From NCBI GenBank assembly GCA_014894395.1, contig JADBLO010000120.1, positions 1 through 33,780 of the forward strand: a stretch of DNA of 33,780 nucleotides. The letters run 5' to 3'. The position numbers and the translations under genes were made by a program. This stretch comes from Thermoplasmata archaeon (GTDB lineage Archaea > Thermoplasmatota > E2 > DHVEG-1). The notes under the pieces are model-generated. The model had not been told where the DNA came from. It made no database searches and saw only the letters and a list, made by a program, of their open reading frames with translations. Below, piece by piece: positions 31,591 to 33,780 of the stretch (position 1 is the stretch's first letter; each line of letters starts with the position of its first letter).

Positions 31591-32823
31591 TTAGAGTATC
31601 TTGCAGACCGTTATCTGATCTACTGCACTTGCTTCTGATGCGTCAACCACTATTACTTTGAGGGTATGTTTTCCCGGGATGGTTTTTTGGTTCCATGTCC
31701 AGGTGTATGGCGCGGTGGTATCAATTTGTTGTACCTCGTTATCAATAAGGAATTTGACTTTTGTGATCGGATATTTTGAGTATGTTTCTACAGTGATGTC
31801 GATTGGTCCGAGGATCCATGGTTTGGGCAGTGAAACGATTTTTTTGCTGCCGAAATAAAGCCCGTTTTGTGGTTGTATAATTTTGATGTAAGGTTCTGTC
31901 GTATTTTCTTTGATGATCGCAGCTGTCGTTGTGCTGGTTGTTTTTCCGGTGCTATCCTGGACGGAGAATGCAATGGTGTAACACCCTGCGGTGGTGTAGG
32001 TGTGGGTTGTGTTTCTGTATGATGTCTGTGTACCGTCTCCGAAATCCCAATGATAGGTGTAGGGTGGGGTGCCACCACACAGGATTGTACCGTTCATACT
32101 GATGTTTTCGTTAGTATAGCCTTCATAGGAACCGGTTGTAGAAATGATCAGAGGAATGGTGTATTGGATCTCAAGGTACGGGGAGTATGTTGTTTGTGTT
32201 TCTTTGGATTTGAATTTGATGAGGGGGATGTTGTATGTTTGCCAGGGGTTTTTGTCTGCGAGTTGCCATCCAAGATTTGCGGTTGGGTTGTTGATCATTC
32301 TCTGGGTTTCCGTGGTGACATCCCAGGTCATCCAACCAACCGTTGCTGGGATACGTGCGTAGGAAATGTTATTTTGTACGGCGGTCGGTCGTGTCTTCCA
32401 GGTCACGTTTTTTGTGTCCCAGAGTCTGGTGATCTGGTGCAGAGAGAGTACGCGGTATGCTGGATTCGTATCCTCGTACCCGTAATAATAGAGAGATACT
32501 GTCGCGGTCGTTATCTGGGCATACGTCGGGATCATTGAGATGTTAAAATAGAGAAGGATGTCTCGTTCCCATCCTGAGCTGTTGTTCCCAAAGGTGTTTG
32601 AGACCGAGAGTGTCGTAGCGTTTGTGTAGTTCTTTTCTGGTGTTGTTTGGTCGATGGTGGTGTCTTGGGTTGGGTAGAAGCGGTGTGTCTGCTCGCTTGT
32701 CTCTGGTATGGTTGTGGTTGCTGGTACCGTGGTTCCAAAGATGAAAAAGCATGCGATGAATAAGGTGACAACGGATAGTATCATTCTTTTTCCTTTTCTT
32801 TGATATGCATCCTTTTTTTCCAT
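31591..32823 (-). CDS. Secreted DNRLRE-PKD-Ig surface protein
   Basis: A 410-aa exported protein with a basic N-terminus, then a hydrophobic segment at about 15-35 (LSVVTLFIACFFIFGTTVPA). Residues about 45-225 form a DNRLRE-type beta-sandwich (FYPTQDTTIDQTTPEKNYTN, ILLYFNISMIP, then WMTWDVTTETQRMIN and WQLADKNP). A PKD domain follows at about 232-312 (YTYHWDFGDGTQTSYRNTTH), then an Ig-like domain at about 318-405 (KVKFLIDNEVQQIDTTAPYT). DNRLRE domains occur in cell-wall and carbohydrate-active proteins, so binding of polysaccharide or envelope material is plausible. There is no C-terminal membrane anchor and no copy of the module found in the two other surface proteins here. The start is the ATG at 32823; internal ATGs such as MILSVV are possible. 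Confidence 0.85.
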   Translation of the reverse strand: MEKKDAYQRKGKRMILSVVTLFIACFFIFGTTVPATTTIPETSEQTHRFYPTQDTTIDQTTPEKNYTNATTLSVSNTFGNNSSGWERDILLYFNISMIPTYAQITTATVSLYYYGYEDTNPAYRVLSLHQITRLWDTKNVTWKTRPTAVQNNISYARIPATVGWMTWDVTTETQRMINNPTANLGWQLADKNPWQTYNIPLIKFKSKETQTTYSPYLEIQYTIPLIISTTGSYEGYTNENISMNGTILCGGTPPYTYHWDFGDGTQTSYRNTTHTYTTAGCYTIAFSVQDSTGKTTSTTTAAIIKENTTEPYIKIIQPQNGLYFGSKKIVSLPKPWILGPIDITVETYSKYPITKVKFLIDNEVQQIDTTAPYTWTWNQKTIPGKHTLKVIVVDASEASAVDQITVCKIL

Positions 32824-33049
32824 GCGTTTCCCTTTCCTTTCATTCGGTTCTTCCGATGGTGTCTTTTTTGAAAGTGATGGTATTTAAAGCTACGGTGTCA
32901 GAATGTCACTGGGCACGTCTCGTGTCTTCTTCTGTTTCTTCTCCTGATTATTTTTATGGTGTATCTATTGGCAGGTGTGCTGCTGCGAAAGATTAATATA
33001 TTCAGTAAAATATAATAATATAATTAAATAGAAAGGGGTATAAAAAAAC
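32824..33049. other. Divergent promoter region, no gene seen
   Basis: About 225 nt between divergent secreted-protein genes. AAATACCATCA before the DNRLRE gene (minus strand) and ATATAATAATATAATTAAAT before the 33050 gene are the likely promoters. Nothing else was found. Confidence 0.4.
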
Positions 33050-33394
33050 ATGAAGAACAAACTCGCAGGCATATTGATATGCGTTATGATGCTGGTAACC
33101 ATACTACCGATCACCGCCCTGGCAACCACCATTTCCTCAGAACCACAAACAACCGCTGGTGGACTGTTGGACCGAACGACCGTCCGTGGATTTGTGTTGT
33201 TCAAACGAACATCCGACGGTGGAAAAACAGCTCATTTCTTCGCCATACGACTCCACTATTCCACGATTAGTGTTTCCGGGGAACGCTCATCCGGAATCAT
33301 CAGAATGGAACCCATAGAAATACCGAGCGCAATTAACGGATACTTAGGACACCTGTACGTCTTTGGGTCATTCCGCGGATGGTTTAATCCTTAA
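33050..33394 (+). CDS. Small secreted protein of unknown family
   Basis: A 114-aa protein with a clear signal peptide (MKNKLAGILICVMMLVTILP, then a cut near ITALAT), so the mature part is about 88 residues. That part is predicted all-beta: TTVRGFVLFKRTSDGGKTAH, FAIRLHYSTI, SSGIIRMEPIEIPS and a final HLYVFGSFRGWF. It has no cysteines and no metal-binding pattern. AAAGGGG lies about 13 nt before the ATG with a TATA-rich tract further upstream. I recognise no named domain. It lies beside a surface-protein gene, and pyrimidine-rich T-tracts follow it (33400-33425). Confidence 0.75.
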   Translation: MKNKLAGILICVMMLVTILPITALATTISSEPQTTAGGLLDRTTVRGFVLFKRTSDGGKTAHFFAIRLHYSTISVSGERSSGIIRMEPIEIPSAINGYLGHLYVFGSFRGWFNP

Positions 33395-33399
33395 ACCTA

Positions 33400-33426
33400 A
33401 TTTTTTTCTTTTTTTCTTCTTTTTTA
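33400..33426 (+). terminator. T-rich terminator after the small secreted protein
   Basis: Three T-runs of six to seven bases separated by single C or CTTC follow the stop codon at once. Confidence 0.5.
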
Positions 33427-33470
33427 TGTAAGGTTTTATAAACACTTTGCCGTTATTTATTTGTAGGGAG

Positions 33471-33695
33471 ATGCCTCAGATGGTGGTGGGTGAAAAGAAT
33501 CATCAGAAAGCATCAGATGCGAAATATCAAAAGGTTTTGAACAAGAACGATCCGTTTGACCAGTTGATTTTGGAACTTGGTCAGAAGGGTGTATTGGATG
33601 TCTGTGTCGTGGGAATTGGAGAAGAACCGTCGGTTCCTACGGAGCAGGAGTATTCTCGAAAGCCAGTTCCTCCTCGGGGGAAACATACCTCGTAA
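33471..33695 (+). CDS. Small soluble protein of unknown function
   Basis: A 74-aa product from the ATG at 33471, or 71 aa from 33480, which has GGAG 9 nt upstream. The frame opens at a TTG at 33447. TTTTATAAAC (about 33433-33442) is a TATA box predicting a start near 33463. The centre is a plausible short alpha/beta unit (DPFDQLILELGQKGVLDVCV, then VGIGEEPSVP), and the tail KPVPPRGKHTS is Pro-rich and basic, probably disordered. I recognise no domain. Confidence 0.55.
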   Translation: MPQMVVGEKNHQKASDAKYQKVLNKNDPFDQLILELGQKGVLDVCVVGIGEEPSVPTEQEYSRKPVPPRGKHTS

Positions 33696-33780
33696 TGATC
33701 GCGTGAGAAATTATTTCAATACTTCTTTCCGTGGACGGAATGGAGAGGAATTGTTCAGATATAAATAGTATATTTAATAT
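33696..33780. other. End of window, no gene seen
   Basis: The last 85 nt are non-coding as far as can be seen. CAGATATAAATAG at about 33757-33769 looks like a TATA box for a gene beyond the window. Confidence 0.3.

Noticed and set aside
1-33780. tRNA or rRNA genes
   Set aside because: I looked through the intergenic regions by eye and saw no cloverleaf with a TTCGA arm and no rRNA segments; a covariance search was not possible.

Overview
The window looks archaeal, most likely a Thermoplasmatota relative of the marine-sediment MBG-D/Thermoprofundales type. The evidence is an L18e-L13-S9-RpoN gene cluster, an archaeal replication protein A (RPA) operon, a GPN-loop GTPase, split transketolase subunits, a DUF89 phosphatase, TATA-box promoters about 26 nt upstream of several start codons, and T-tract terminators. 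Secreted C25 (gingipain-type) peptidases are known from MBG-D. The lineage is inferred; no 16S rRNA gene or tRNA was seen.

Layout. 1-7.3 kb: a secreted C25 peptidase, a 58-aa zinc protein, a GH13 alpha-amylase-like enzyme, a VOC protein, an OPT-family transporter and a second gingipain-like protein, which together suggest extracellular protein breakdown and peptide uptake. 7.5-12.6 kb: split transketolase, a nitrilase-family hydrolase, a DUF6015-like protein and formate-THF ligase. 12.6-18.5 kb: a two-gene RPA operon converging on pyrE-purD-GPN GTPase, then a membrane-attached ArsR-like regulator. 18.5-22.3 kb: two tandem micro-ORFs behind a 17-bp palindrome, the L18e-L13-S9-RpoN operon, and an ABC exporter whose ATPase carries a zinc ribbon.

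22.4-28 kb: two large secreted proteins sharing an Ig-like domain plus a C-terminal module ending in a hydrophobic tail. Between them lies an IS110-family element with 15-bp subterminal inverted repeats (IS1111 type). The structured non-coding segment downstream of its transposase is a good candidate for a bridge/seeker RNA and carries a 9-nt copy of the element/flank junction. 28-33.8 kb: a membrane-tethered PKD/double winged-helix regulator, a LOG-like Rossmann protein, a promoter-linked candidate ncRNA with a 10-bp closing stem, a micro-protein, a DUF89 phosphatase, a DNRLRE-PKD surface protein, a small secreted protein of unknown family and a small acidic protein.

The strongest leads are the IS1111-type guide RNA candidate, the shared C-terminal module of the two surface proteins, the candidate ncRNA near 30.14 kb and the palindrome-controlled micro-ORFs. 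All functions are read from sequence motifs; no database search was run.
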